Assembly: GCF_000013645.1 (NCBI RefSeq)
Contig: NC_007953.1
Coordinates: 1,240,001 to 1,304,000 of the forward strand
Length of the DNA: 64,000 bases
Direction of reading: 5' to 3'
Origin: Paraburkholderia xenovorans LB400
GTDB taxonomy: Bacteria > Pseudomonadota > Gammaproteobacteria > Burkholderiales > Burkholderiaceae
Shown: one piece after another, positions 53,460 through 63,340 of the stretch
How positions within the stretch are numbered: the stretch's first letter is position 1
How the letters are laid out: each line of letters opens with the position of its first letter
Program-made: the position numbers and the translations under genes
The notes under the pieces: generated by a model
Database searches by the model: none
Seen by the model: the letters and a program-made list of their open reading frames with translations, nothing else
Told to the model about the DNA's origin: nothing

Positions 53460-54166
53460 ACTCGCGCTCCGTTCAGTTGCGCGAGCAGTCCGCGCACCGC
53501 CGCCGGAATCGGCTCGATGATCCGCGTCGGCGAATCGACCGCGAGCGTGCGCGCCGCGCCCGCCAACGGTCCGCCACCGATGATGATGGAGCACACATCG
53601 TCGCGCTGGATGATGGTCTCGATCACCACTGCCAGCGCCGCCTCCATTCGTTCGGCGTCCGCCATGACTTCGGCGAAGTCGCCGCTGGTGGTGCGAATTG
53701 CCCGCAGCTGCGCGCCGAACCCGCGTCGCATCACATAGCGTTCGATCGCGTCGATCAGTTGCGGCGTGGTCGTTCCGATGGCGAACTTGCCGCCGAACGC
53801 GGCGGCTTCGGCCAGACTCGCTTCGGCCAGGCCAAGCACCGGCATCGGCACGCGCGCCCTCACCGCTTCGACACCCGGGTCGCCGAATGCCGAAATGATC
53901 ACGCCGTCGAAACCATCGGCAACACCGGAGTCAATCAAGTCGAGCACCGCCTCGGCGGCGACCCGCAAGTGCGCTTCGCAGGAGATCAACGGGCTGCCGA
54001 AGCGTGCGGTGAAGCCTGCGATGCTCGCGGTCTCACCGGCTTCGGCCGCGGCGATTCCAACCATCAGCCGGGTCGACGCCTCGGACGTGTTCGGATTGAT
54101 CAGCGCGAGGCGCGGCATGCGCTTGCTAACTGCTTTATCGGCGTTATCGGCGACCACACGCATCAT
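53456..54166 (-). CDS. Asp/Glu/hydantoin racemase-family protein
   Basis: Up to 236 residues; the family begins at MPRLALINPNTSEAST, so the true start may be ATG 54118 rather than 54166. Catalytic cysteines expected near LISCEAH (first) and the DVCSIIIGGG region (second) are both visible, as in Asp/Glu and hydantoin racemases. ATG 54166 overlaps the amidohydrolase stop (ATGA). A racemase placed between an amidase-type gene and an importer suggests use of both enantiomers of an amino-acid derivative. Confidence 0.85.
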   Translation of the reverse strand: MMRVVADNADKAVSKRMPRLALINPNTSEASTRLMVGIAAAEAGETASIAGFTARFGSPLISCEAHLRVAAEAVLDLIDSGVADGFDGVIISAFGDPGVEAVRARVPMPVLGLAEASLAEAAAFGGKFAIGTTTPQLIDAIERYVMRRGFGAQLRAIRTTSGDFAEVMADAERMEAALAVVIETIIQRDDVCSIIIGGGPLAGAARTLAVDSPTRIIEPIPAAVRGLLAQLNGARV

Positions 54167-55176
54167 TCGAGACCCAGCAGACGAGCAGGATTGCGCCTCG
54201 TGAGCAGTTCGATTTCGGCGAGGCTGAACTGCAGATCGAGCAACGTGCTGATCAGCAGCCGCATCCCTTCGCGGGGCGCCGGACATGAACCGATTCCGTA
54301 ATCGGTGCCGAGCACCACGTTCGCGAGTCCGACCTCCCGTAGCTGGCTCGCCCACTGGACGACACCCTGAAACTGCGGTTCGTTCGCGATACCGGCGATC
54401 TCGTCGGCATATTCGCGTTCGACGTAGTAGTTGGTGCGCGGCAATCCGCGATGAAACAACCAGTCCGACACCGAACCCTCCAGGAAGAAGCCGCGTGCGC
54501 TCAGATCCTTTTGTTGCGCGGTGCTGAGCCATGCGCGTGCCGGATGGGCGACGATCATCTTGCGGATTCCGAAGCGCTCGGCGAGCTCGGCGAGACGCAT
54601 CACCTCGCCGGGTGAGATGTGACCGGTATTCAGGTAGACATCCGGATGCCCGGCTACCAGTCCGAGGATTTCTTCCAGTTCGCCGGGCACCGGACCGTCG
54701 AGCGGAATCCGAATCGCGCGCGCCAGTTCCTGTTCGGCGAATTTCGGGTACAAGTCCTTGAACGGCACGGGCTTGCCGTCAACGTACGAGCCCTCGCGAC
54801 TCGCCATGTGATACGTGCAGTGCGTGCCGAAGTGCACGAACTTCGCACCGTCGCCGTAATGCAGCGCGGTCTTGACCGCGCGGGGATTCATTCCGCCGAA
54901 GTTCGTGGTCAGGATGATTCCGCCGTAGACGTCGATGCCCGGCACGCTGCGCCTCACCATCCACGAGGTGCCGGCGCTGTTGCCGAACGTGTGATCGTAA
55001 AACACCACCGCGCGCATCCCCGCTTGCTTCGCCTGCTCGGCAATCTGGAACGGATCGAGTCGACCCGGGCAGCTCTTTAACCAGGGTCCGCTATGAATAT
55101 GCGTATCGATCGCGCCGACCAGCAATTCGTCGGGCAATTCGATCGTTCTATGGATAGGAGATGTGTCGTGAGTCAT
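54163..55176 (-). CDS. Amidohydrolase-like protein (DUF6282-type metal-dependent hydrolase)
   Basis: The 337-residue TIM-barrel protein has the N-terminal metal motif GAIDTHIHSGPWLKSCPGR, internal histidines in HFGTHCTYHMA, MIVAHPARAW and NTGHIS, and GTDYGIGS near the C-terminus. It resembles amidohydrolase-superfamily members annotated as DUF6282. ATG 55176 is chosen because upstream codons show no homology. It is the first gene of the operon; the reaction is unknown, though cleavage of a cyclic amide or N-carbamoyl compound would fit its neighbours. Confidence 0.8.
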   Translation of the reverse strand: MTHDTSPIHRTIELPDELLVGAIDTHIHSGPWLKSCPGRLDPFQIAEQAKQAGMRAVVFYDHTFGNSAGTSWMVRRSVPGIDVYGGIILTTNFGGMNPRAVKTALHYGDGAKFVHFGTHCTYHMASREGSYVDGKPVPFKDLYPKFAEQELARAIRIPLDGPVPGELEEILGLVAGHPDVYLNTGHISPGEVMRLAELAERFGIRKMIVAHPARAWLSTAQQKDLSARGFFLEGSVSDWLFHRGLPRTNYYVEREYADEIAGIANEPQFQGVVQWASQLREVGLANVVLGTDYGIGSCPAPREGMRLLISTLLDLQFSLAEIELLTRRNPARLLGLE

Positions 55177-55247
55177 GCGTTCGTCCTGTGCCGATAGGAT
55201 TCGGCGCGCCCAAAAGTGGTGAAACCCAGCAAGGCGCACCAAAACAG

Positions 55248-55271
55248 TGAAATATAAATTCCAGAATTTCA
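55248..55271. promoter_or_regulatory. Inverted repeat upstream of the amidohydrolase operon
   Basis: TGAAAT at 55248-55253 and ATTTCA at 55266-55271 form a 24-bp dyad 72 bp before the first gene. RpiR-family regulators often bind GAAAT-N-ATTTC sites, so this is a candidate operator for the RpiR protein encoded at the end of the operon. Confidence 0.35.
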
Positions 55272-55496
55272 TTAAATGTAATTACGTTTTCATGATGAAG
55301 CAAATGAAAAAAAATAAACCTGCAGTCATGCTGGAAACGGTCCGGGCGCTCGCGAGCGAACGTGGCAATGCTGGAAACGTAGCCCCGGCAGAAGGATTCA
55401 AGTCCGGTCTGGCGATTCGAGTGCATAAGTAGTAGTCCGATACATATTTGATAACGTCATCACCGCAATGGCTGATCAGCGCGTAGCAGCGTGCCC

Positions 55497-55883
55497 AGAT
55501 GGCCGAACCGGCGCGCCAGTTCAGCAGGCAACCGGTCGACAATCAAACGTGGCCGCACTACTTCCTGTTCGTTGCACGCAACGACTACCTGGCAAAACAC
55601 CCTGACGCGAAGGCCAGGCTGCAAACCACTATCCCGCGATGCCGTCGCATACATTGCCAATAACAACGATCAGGCCGCCGCCTGGTTTGGCGAACGGCTG
55701 CGCGTCGAGCCGCGCATCGTCACACAGATTACCGTCGAGAACCCGGTTTTCCATGGAGTGAAAAAACCGGAAGATGCCAGGATCAACGTCACGCAAGCTG
55801 ATCTGCAAAGGCTCAATGACTGGTTCGCGGCTGCCTGCGAGAACGGATTAATCAAATCAGGAGTCGAACCGTACAAGCCATGA
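55497..55883 (+). pseudogene. SsuA-like ABC substrate-binding protein remnant
   Basis: The first part reads PHYFLFVARNDYLAKHPDAK in one frame. After a shift near 55640 the rest continues AVAYIANNNDQAAAWFGERL, ending in VEPYKP. Both parts match the C-terminal half of aliphatic-sulfonate/nitrate-type binding proteins. The N-terminal half is absent, so the gene is truncated and frameshifted. Further along, 55884-56320 holds only an unassigned minus-strand open frame (see rejected items). Confidence 0.6.
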
Positions 55884-56320
55884 CGACGGCGTTTTTCCCC
55901 AGCCGCTCGGCCCGTCGGTTCACAGGCGAAGTTGGCGTGCCGCAGAGCTCACGCGTTCTAGCCGCTCCGCGGTGCCGAAGAAACGCAACATCTCGCCCTT
56001 CGACCGACGCGAGAGCGACCGGATCGTTTGGGCGAGCCATATTGAACGGATAGTCAATCGCCGTCAGCCCGGCCTCCCGGCATTGCCGCAAGAAGTCGTC
56101 GTGCAGCGCTTGCAAGCCGCGAACCCAGGTGCGTAAGCACCAGGTCCCATGAAAATCCGCTTTCCTTTGCTCTCGCGCCCACGGGTGAGGCGCGTTCATT
56201 TCCTTCCGTCATATCGAACTATCCGGCAGCGCACGGCGACAACCGGATTGCCAGAGCGGTGCAGGCGGACGATGTGATCGCACTGAAAGAAGACAGATCG
56301 TGCATCGCTCTCCGAACGAG

Positions 56321-57586
56321 TCAGACCTCGGTGCCGCGAACCACTCCGATCAACCTGAGACCGAACGCGACGCTGGTGAACACGAAGCCTACCGCGCAGA
56401 CACCACTCCAGCCGGCCAGCGACCATGCCGCCCCCGAAAACATCGCACCCAATGCGCCGCCGACAAAAAACACCCCGACAAACAGCCCATTAAGCCTCCC
56501 GCGCGCGGCGGGATTCATCAGGTTGATCGCACGTCGGCCTAGCGTCTGGTCAGTCACCACGCCAGCATCGAGCGCAGCCGCGCCCGCGACCAGCAACGCA
56601 ACCGCCAGCGCCGGATGCGCGCCCGTCGAAAAGCCGCCCCAGTCAGCGCCGGCTGCACCGATTGCCGCGAGGGCAATGAGCATCGTCAGATGGCCCGCAA
56701 TGAGCGCTTTACGGCCCGCCCCGCGGTCGCCCGCGCGCCCCGCAAGCGGCGTCACGATCGCACCCGCCGCGCCCGCGAGTGCAAACAGCGCAATGCGATT
56801 CATATCGAAGCTGAACGGCGGTTGCGCGAGCCGCAAGCCGATAGCGGTCCAGAACGCGCTGAACGCCCCCATCACCAACGCAGCCGATGCCGCATTGCGT
56901 TGCAACACCGGCTCGGTCCGCAGCAAGGTCCACAGCGAGCGCAACAGCGCCGGGTAGCGCGTCACGACAAGCGGCCGGCGCACGGGCAGGTTCACGTAGA
57001 GAACCACCGCGAGCAACGCATCGATCGCGGCAGCAACGCCATAGAAAGCGCGCCAGCCAATCGCCCCGGCGATCACGCTCGCAGTCGGGCGCGACAGCAG
57101 GATGCCAAGCATCAGGCCGCTCATCACGTTGCCGACCGCCCTTCCGCGATGGCTTTCCGCTGCCATCGAAGCCGCCATTGGCACCAGCATCTGAATCACG
57201 CTGGAAGTCGCGCCAGCGAGGAATACCGCGACCAGAAACACGCCTCGCGAATCAGCGAACATCGCGATGGCAAGAAAACCGGCACAACCCGTCAGTGTCT
57301 GCACGATCAGGCGACGGTTTTCCAGCAAATCGCACAAGGGCACCAGCAGCACGAGGCCAGCTGCGTAACCGAGTTGCGCAAGCATCGCGACAAGGCCGGC
57401 TAATCCGGGGGCAAGGTGCAAACTCCGGCCAATCGCAGCGGTCAACGGTTGCGCGGCAAACAGGTTCATCACGATCACGCCCACCGCCGCGGCGAAGAAG
57501 AACGTTAGCGGCGCGGTGAGTTGCCGCGGGCTATCGCCCTCCTGCGTCGCGACAACGCGGGCGGAGTTTTCGGCGGATGGGTTCAT
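56321..57586 (-). CDS. MFS transporter (sugar-efflux/YnfM type)
   Basis: The 421-residue protein has 12 transmembrane segments and the conserved GYAAGLVLLVPLCDLLENRRL loop in the first half. It resembles drug/arabinose exporters of the DHA1 group. ATG 57586 is used; the frame upstream lacks homology. It is divergent from a LysR gene with 98 bp between, so it is probably its target. Confidence 0.88.
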   Translation of the reverse strand: MNPSAENSARVVATQEGDSPRQLTAPLTFFFAAAVGVIVMNLFAAQPLTAAIGRSLHLAPGLAGLVAMLAQLGYAAGLVLLVPLCDLLENRRLIVQTLTGCAGFLAIAMFADSRGVFLVAVFLAGATSSVIQMLVPMAASMAAESHRGRAVGNVMSGLMLGILLSRPTASVIAGAIGWRAFYGVAAAIDALLAVVLYVNLPVRRPLVVTRYPALLRSLWTLLRTEPVLQRNAASAALVMGAFSAFWTAIGLRLAQPPFSFDMNRIALFALAGAAGAIVTPLAGRAGDRGAGRKALIAGHLTMLIALAAIGAAGADWGGFSTGAHPALAVALLVAGAAALDAGVVTDQTLGRRAINLMNPAARGRLNGLFVGVFFVGGALGAMFSGAAWSLAGWSGVCAVGFVFTSVAFGLRLIGVVRGTEV

Positions 57587-57684
57587 CGAACGTCGCTCTC
57601 GGGGTGAGTGGGAAAAAGCCATCCTACTGACGCACTCAATATGAGACAATTGAAATATGTTGATAATGATTATGCGAGTTAATT

Positions 57685-58635
57685 TTGAATACGCGAGATC
57701 TGGAGGCGTTCGTCGCGGTCATCGAGAGCGGTTCGATGGTGCGCGCCGCGGAAAAACTCCACCTCACGCAGCCCGGCCTGACACGGCGCGTGCAAAACCT
57801 TGAAAGCACGCTGGGTGCCGAGCTGCTCGATCGCCAGAGCAAACCGCTCAAACCGACCGCGGCGGGCAATGAGGTGTATGCGCTCGCACGCACTGTGTTG
57901 CGCGCGGTGGACGATCTGTTGTCGCTTGCATCGCCTGACAGCGAGCCGGCCGGCGAGTTGAGAATCGGCATGCCGCCATTTCTTGCCGAGGTGGCACTGG
58001 AAAAACCGGTGGATCTTCTGCGAAGTGTCTTTCCGCGGCTTACGCTGCGTGTCACAGCGGGTTGGTCGCCAGGTCTCGTGCGGGATGTTGAACGCGCGTC
58101 GCTCGATGTGTCGATCGTGCTGATGCCGTCCAGCTTCTCTCCGCCCCAAACGCTGCACGCGATACCCCTCGCATCTTTACCGACTGTGATCGTCGCGGCG
58201 CGCGCTCTCGGTCTACCCGATACGCCGATGACGCTGGCGGATTTGTCGCAGCGCGAGTGGGTCCTCAATCAGGATGGCTGCGGAATGCGCTCGGCACTCA
58301 GGCAGGCGCTCGAGGCAGCAGGACTCCCCTTCAAGGTCGCAGTCGAAGCATTCGGCTCAGAACTGCAGCTGTCGCTGGTCGCGCGCGGCATCGGCATTGG
58401 ACTGGTCACGCCGGATCTGCTGGAACGTTCCGTCCATCGCTCTTTGCTACGGATTGTCGAGACCTCGGACTTTCACTCAGGCATCGATGCATGGTTCATT
58501 CATGGATCGCTTCCCGGCCGGCTTATGCGGCCCGTCGATCTGCTGCGACGGTCACTGACCGAGGTGCTGGCCGAAAGTGGAATGGCGATGTACGGAGAGA
58601 GTGCGGGTCCTGCAGCTATGAGAGCGCAGACGTAG
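57685..58635 (+). CDS. LysR-family regulator, TTG start
   Basis: The 316-residue regulator has helix-turn-helix VIESGSMVRAAEKLHLTQPG and LTRRVQNLESTLGAELLDR, and a type 2 periplasmic-binding-fold effector domain. The only start in register with the conserved N-terminus is TTG at 57685. The ATG at 57672 is in another frame. It probably controls the divergent MFS exporter. Confidence 0.88.
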   Translation: MNTRDLEAFVAVIESGSMVRAAEKLHLTQPGLTRRVQNLESTLGAELLDRQSKPLKPTAAGNEVYALARTVLRAVDDLLSLASPDSEPAGELRIGMPPFLAEVALEKPVDLLRSVFPRLTLRVTAGWSPGLVRDVERASLDVSIVLMPSSFSPPQTLHAIPLASLPTVIVAARALGLPDTPMTLADLSQREWVLNQDGCGMRSALRQALEAAGLPFKVAVEAFGSELQLSLVARGIGIGLVTPDLLERSVHRSLLRIVETSDFHSGIDAWFIHGSLPGRLMRPVDLLRRSLTEVLAESGMAMYGESAGPAAMRAQT

Positions 58636-59472
58636 ACGGGGCGTGTCGCGCGAAAGGTGCTCCTGTTCAGAGGGGTTGCCTCTGCGGGATGCGAATTCCG
58701 GCACGCTCAAGTGACGCGGCACCGATGCGGCGCGCCGCGCCAGGTCGCGAACATCTCGTCCAGATGCCGTGTGCTGTCTGGCTTGCGCCCCGGCCCTTTT
58801 AGCGCACCGGCGAATCTGGCGGCGAACTTGTCGCTCAAGCAACAACTCCCCTATGTCGCGCAAGCCCAGGCTGAACCGGAAATACCGGCGAAGCGCGCAA
58901 CTGACGACACCTTCCTACTGGATAATTCGATGCGTATTCCATATCAGGAAGCATCGAAAAAATCCTGATTCAATTAGCGGCCGCACCGGTACGCGCTTGA
59001 ATCAGCTCGGCACCGATATGCTGATAATCACAAATCGATTTTAATCTGCCCGAATTCCAGCAAATTGCTAACCGCCTGCACGCCAACGCACACCTGGCGT
59101 AAAGACCACGACGAAAAACTTAACGCTCACCCTGATAAAAAGCGCCATCGCGCGTCGGTTCGAATTGGTTGCGAGACACCGTTCTCACACGCCATTTTGT
59201 TACTGCGGGCACTGAGCGCGGCAGGCTATGGCCCGCTTGGCGCGGGACCGCACGAATAAATCGATATCGATTTTCTTATAGATGATGCCATTCGAAATCA
59301 ATTTAGCAACGCCGATATATGAATCGTTTGAAAAATTCTTTGCCACGCGTCATCGATTCTTGAAAAACTTGGTGCCGCTTTGAAACGAATTCCTCACGGA
59401 GAATACCGTGGCGAAAAAACCGCGGCAAACCAACGAGCCGCGTCCATTTGACGAAGTCAACCAGGAAAATTC
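58636..59472. other. Gene-poor region before the amine oxidase
   Basis: These 837 bp hold no recognisable gene. The last ~250 bp are AT-rich relative to the surroundings and probably contain the promoter of the flavin oxidase gene. Confidence 0.45.
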
Positions 59473-61200
59473 ATGGCCATCATTCCGAACCTGAGAACCC
59501 GGAGTATTCGCGGTGAGGCATATGTGCCGCCCGCGCCACGTGCTTACATCGATACGCTTTTCGATTACGCCACGTTCACCAATGCGCTCGCCACTTCGCC
59601 GATCGGCAAGCTGACCGGCAGCCAGGCAAGTAGTCCCATCGCCATCATCGGGACGGGGTTGGCAGGTCTGGCCGCGGCCTACGAACTGCTGCGCGCGGGT
59701 GCGACGAACGTGACGCTATTCGAGGCGAGCAATCGATCGGGCGGTCGAACCTATAGTGCGGTCTTCAATGCCAACCAGCCGGAATTTATCGCCGAACTTG
59801 GAGCAATGCGCTTTCCGCCGACCGAGTTCGCGCTGTTTCACTATCTCAACGCCTTCGGCATACCTGTTTCAGGCGATTTTCCCGATCCGGGCATCGTAGA
59901 CACGACAATCAGCTATCAAGGCCAGACCTACTCCTGGGCTGCGGGCAGTCCGCCACCGTCGATCTTCAATACGGTCTACAACGGCTGGAACGCGTTTCTC
60001 GCAAACGGAGCGACGGTCGACGGGGTGACGCTCGCCTCCCCCGACAGCATTACTGACCTGCTGACCCAGGGCAACCTGGCCGCGGCAAACACCGCCTGGC
60101 AAAAGTACATTGACGTCTTCGAAAACGAATCGTTCTATTCGGGCTTGTTCAAGATATTCAATGGCCCCAACCCACCTGGCAACACAAACTGGCAGCATCC
60201 TGCCGACTATCAACTCTTTGGCGCTCTTGGCCTTGGATCCGGTGGCTTCGGTCCGCTTTATCCGTTGGGCTTTCTCGAACTCGTACGCATGGTCATCGAC
60301 GGTCTCGAGACCGATCAGCAGTTTGTGCTCGGCGGCATCGAGTCACTCGCGACGGCGTTCAAGCAGGCGTCGTTTAACGGCGTTCCCCTCGGCAATCTGA
60401 TCAAGCTTGGCACTCCCGTCACAGGCGTGTCAGTCGATTCGGGTTCGGGCGTCGTCGCGCTGACAATCAAGGGTACGACTCAGAAGTTCTCCCGCGCGAT
60501 CGTGGCAACGAGTCATCGCTCGGCGCAGATCAGCATAGGGCTCGCACCGGGTGCTCCGGTAACGCCGCAGACCTACGGCGCGCTGAGCGAATTGCACTCG
60601 GCAAGTTCGTCGAAGGTCATCGTCATGACGAAAAACAAGTTCTGGCTGAACACACCCGGTCTGCCCGCCAATATCCAGACCGACAAACTGGTGCGCGGCG
60701 TTTACTTTCTCGACTACTCGCCCGGCAATCCCGCCGATCCCGGGGTCGTCATTTTGAGCTACACGTGGGAAGACGATTCGGTCAAGCTACTCGGGATACA
60801 GGACCCGCAGACGCTGGTCAAGCGGCTGCTGCAGGACGTCGCATTGATCAACCCGGACTATGCGGAGCAAATTGTTCCCATCAACAACGACTACGACACC
60901 TACGTCAAGGTCATTGCATGGGAAAACGAACCGTATCAATACGGTGCGTTCAAGTTCAATTTCCCCGGCGACGACATCTTGACGCAACAGCTCTACTACA
61001 ACTATCTACTCGCCAACAATCCCTCGACCGATCCTTACCTGTACTTTGCTGGCGAAAGCTATTCATTTCATGGCGGCTGGACCGAAGGCGCGATCACTAC
61101 GGGATTGAATGCAGCCACTGCGGTCATCAAGAGTCTGGACGGGACACTACTGATCAACCCGAATCCGCTCACCGATCCGGGGCCGGGTTATAACTATTGA
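59473..61200 (+). CDS. Flavin monoamine / L-amino-acid oxidase
   Basis: The 575-residue FAD protein has the dinucleotide motif IAIIGTGLAGLAAAYELLRAG (from about residue 56), followed by NRSGGRTYS and ELGAMRFPPTEF. Near the end is FAGESYSFHGGWTEGAITTG, the FAD-binding C-terminal motif. Together these define the amine-oxidase family; the ELGAMRFP motif is shared with L-amino-acid oxidases and tryptophan 2-monooxygenases. It probably oxidises an aromatic amino acid or amine. No signal peptide is obvious, and no accessory gene is linked. Confidence 0.88.
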   Translation: MAIIPNLRTRSIRGEAYVPPAPRAYIDTLFDYATFTNALATSPIGKLTGSQASSPIAIIGTGLAGLAAAYELLRAGATNVTLFEASNRSGGRTYSAVFNANQPEFIAELGAMRFPPTEFALFHYLNAFGIPVSGDFPDPGIVDTTISYQGQTYSWAAGSPPPSIFNTVYNGWNAFLANGATVDGVTLASPDSITDLLTQGNLAAANTAWQKYIDVFENESFYSGLFKIFNGPNPPGNTNWQHPADYQLFGALGLGSGGFGPLYPLGFLELVRMVIDGLETDQQFVLGGIESLATAFKQASFNGVPLGNLIKLGTPVTGVSVDSGSGVVALTIKGTTQKFSRAIVATSHRSAQISIGLAPGAPVTPQTYGALSELHSASSSKVIVMTKNKFWLNTPGLPANIQTDKLVRGVYFLDYSPGNPADPGVVILSYTWEDDSVKLLGIQDPQTLVKRLLQDVALINPDYAEQIVPINNDYDTYVKVIAWENEPYQYGAFKFNFPGDDILTQQLYYNYLLANNPSTDPYLYFAGESYSFHGGWTEGAITTGLNAATAVIKSLDGTLLINPNPLTDPGPGYNY

Positions 61201-62146
61201 TCCTGGCGGAAGGCACGCGATTCCCAGCACGGTCTGGCGCGTCTGCGCGTCTGGCTGGTCCTGCGAAGATTAACGCACGTTGGGAGAGAGCCTTAGCCGC
61301 CCAGCGAATAGAGGTATCGCCGGGTTCGATATTGCTGATGCTGGGGACCAGGGCGGCCAATCGCTCGCGCGCCTTGTCGGATTTTGCCGCAAATCGGGCA
61401 TCGAATTTATTGTACCGGCAGCCACTCATCACGGCTGCCGTATCGCAACAGATTCGATGTCCGCCGGCGTCTCGACTCATGCACTCGCCATTGCCCAACT
61501 GAGCGACCTTGGGGCATGTAGCCTGCCCCGTCCGGGACAGGCTATTAGCAAATTGTTGCGATACCAACAGTTGCCTTTCCCGACCTCAGTTTAATCGTGA
61601 TCTTTTATATGTCCGTTTCCGGTTTGCTGCCGAAGCGAAAACCAGCAACACCAATGGATTAACAGCCATCCTCGCTAACCGAATAAGCATCGAAAATATC
61701 AATATTAGGGGCGAAGACATTCGTCTTCCACACTGCAGACTGAACACCCCGATGCAATGTCCAACGATTATGCCTCGAACAATAAATCTTGCCACCGTCC
61801 ACGGCAGTTTATCGGACCCTCACGCGCGCGGGTCTGTGGTACGCGTTAGCTCGTGAGCAGCGCCCGTCTCTATGCACAACAGGAGGTGACTCACGTCCTG
61901 CAATTGTTATCGCTCTCATTGACGACCTCAGTTCGGCTTTTGCCAGTCGTAAGTGCTGCCGACGGGCGTGTCAGCCCGCGGGAAAACCTTAGCGATTACC
62001 GCATGGCAAGTCCTGCGCCCTTCGCCTCCCGAACTCGCCGTCATGCTTGCCCCAGGAAACCCCCGCACCGACTGCGCAAGCCACCGCAGCCGACCAGGTC
62101 GTTTCTACTTTTGAATCTCGTTAGAGACGCGGAATCACCAAAAATC
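61201..62146. other. Gene-poor region after the amine oxidase
   Basis: These 946 bp have short overlapping open frames on both strands, none similar to a known family. The promoter of the following monooxygenase should lie near its end; at 62004-62018 TGGCAAGTCCTGCGC has GG and GC dinucleotides at sigma54 spacing but is otherwise a poor match. Confidence 0.4.
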
Positions 62147-63331
62147 ATGTCAGCACCGGTAGAACTTCATCCGACATCGATCCGACGAACGGTCGAGACG
62201 CTAGTGCATAGCTTCGCTGCCAGCGTAGTGGAGCGCGATGAGCGTGGCGGTACGCCCAAGAAAGAGCGCGACGCGTTGCGCAAGAGCGGGCTGCTGACAC
62301 TTTCAATTCCCACGCAGTACGGCGGCTTGGGGGCGAGCTGGATAGAGACCCTGGATACCGTCAGGGAATTTGCACGAATCGACAGCTCGATTGCGCATGT
62401 CTACGGCTTCCACCATCTTCTGCTTGCGACAGTCAGGTTGTTCGCACGTCCCGATCAGTGGGAACCCTGGTTCACGCAAACCGCGCGCCATGAATGGTTC
62501 TGGGGCAACGCGCTGAATCCGCTCGACACTCGTACCATCGTCCGTAAATTCGATAACTGGTACGATTTCTCTGGCAAAAAGAGCTTCTGCTCGGGCGCCC
62601 TTGATTCTGAAATGCTTATCGCCTCCGGTTTCGAAGAGACAAGCGGAAAATTACTGATCGCTGCCATTCCAAGTTCACGCACGGGCATCACCTTACATCA
62701 TGACTGGAACAGCTTTGGCCAACGTCAAACCGACAGTGGCAGCGCCCTGTTCGAGAAAGTGCGAGTCGAGGAAAGCGAACTGCTACTCGACCCAGGGCCG
62801 TTGAGTACACCCTTCGCATCACTTCGTCCATTGCTCGCGCAACTGATCTTCGCACATCTTTTCCAAGGCATTGGAGAAGGCGTGTTTGCAGAAATCAAGC
62901 ACTATACCGTGCATGAAACGCGGCCATGGTTCAGTTCTCCTGCATCCCATGCAAACAAAGATCAACATGTGCTACGGCATTACGGAGAGTTCTGGGTTGA
63001 GCTGGAAGGCGCCCGACTGCTGCTTCAGCATGCCACTCGTTTATTCGATGAGGCGTGGGCGCGCGGGGAAGCGCTCAATGCCGAGGCGCGCGGCCACGTG
63101 GCGATTGCCATAGCCACCGCCAAGATAGCGGCTACGCGCAGCGGACTCGATTTGAGCAGCCAGCTTTTCGACGTGGCTGGCGCTCGGGCTACGCATGGTG
63201 CCCTGCGACTTGATCGCTTCTGGCGCAATCTCCGCACGCAAACCTTGCATGACCCAATCGACTACAAGCTGCAGGAGATTGGCGAGTGGGCTTTGAACGA
63301 CGAACTGCCTACGCCATCTTTCTATTCTTGA
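62147..63331 (+). CDS. Acyl-CoA dehydrogenase-fold flavin monooxygenase (SfnB/DszC-like)
   Basis: The 394-residue protein has the acyl-CoA dehydrogenase layout: an N-terminal helical domain (KERDALRKSGLLTLSIPTQYGGLGASW), a central beta-domain (FSGKKSFCSGALDSEMLI) and a C-terminal helical bundle. The catalytic Glu of dehydrogenases is not evident, and the sequence resembles SfnB/DszC-type flavin-dependent enzymes of sulfur-compound metabolism. ATG 62147 is preferred; the long frame upstream has no homology. It is followed after 9 bp by a sigma54-type activator gene, as in sfn clusters. Confidence 0.82.
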   Translation: MSAPVELHPTSIRRTVETLVHSFAASVVERDERGGTPKKERDALRKSGLLTLSIPTQYGGLGASWIETLDTVREFARIDSSIAHVYGFHHLLLATVRLFARPDQWEPWFTQTARHEWFWGNALNPLDTRTIVRKFDNWYDFSGKKSFCSGALDSEMLIASGFEETSGKLLIAAIPSSRTGITLHHDWNSFGQRQTDSGSALFEKVRVEESELLLDPGPLSTPFASLRPLLAQLIFAHLFQGIGEGVFAEIKHYTVHETRPWFSSPASHANKDQHVLRHYGEFWVELEGARLLLQHATRLFDEAWARGEALNAEARGHVAIAIATAKIAATRSGLDLSSQLFDVAGARATHGALRLDRFWRNLRTQTLHDPIDYKLQEIGEWALNDELPTPSFYS

Positions 63332-63340
63332 ATAGAACCC

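Noticed and set aside
55852..56199. Minus-strand 115-codon frame containing a DFLRQCREAGLTAIDYPFN-like stretch
   Set aside because: It overlaps the SsuA-like remnant, has no ribosome-binding site and fits no family I can name. It may be a decayed fragment but is not supportable as a gene.
58552..58863. Minus-strand 103-codon frame beginning MRDIGELLLERQVRRQ
   Set aside because: It overlaps the 3' end of the LysR gene; Arg-rich with no family resemblance, judged a composition artefact.
62004..62018. Sigma54-like promoter before the SfnB-like gene
   Set aside because: GG and GC are correctly spaced, but the rest of the TTGCA element is absent, and the distance to the start is about 130 bp. 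Too weak to call.
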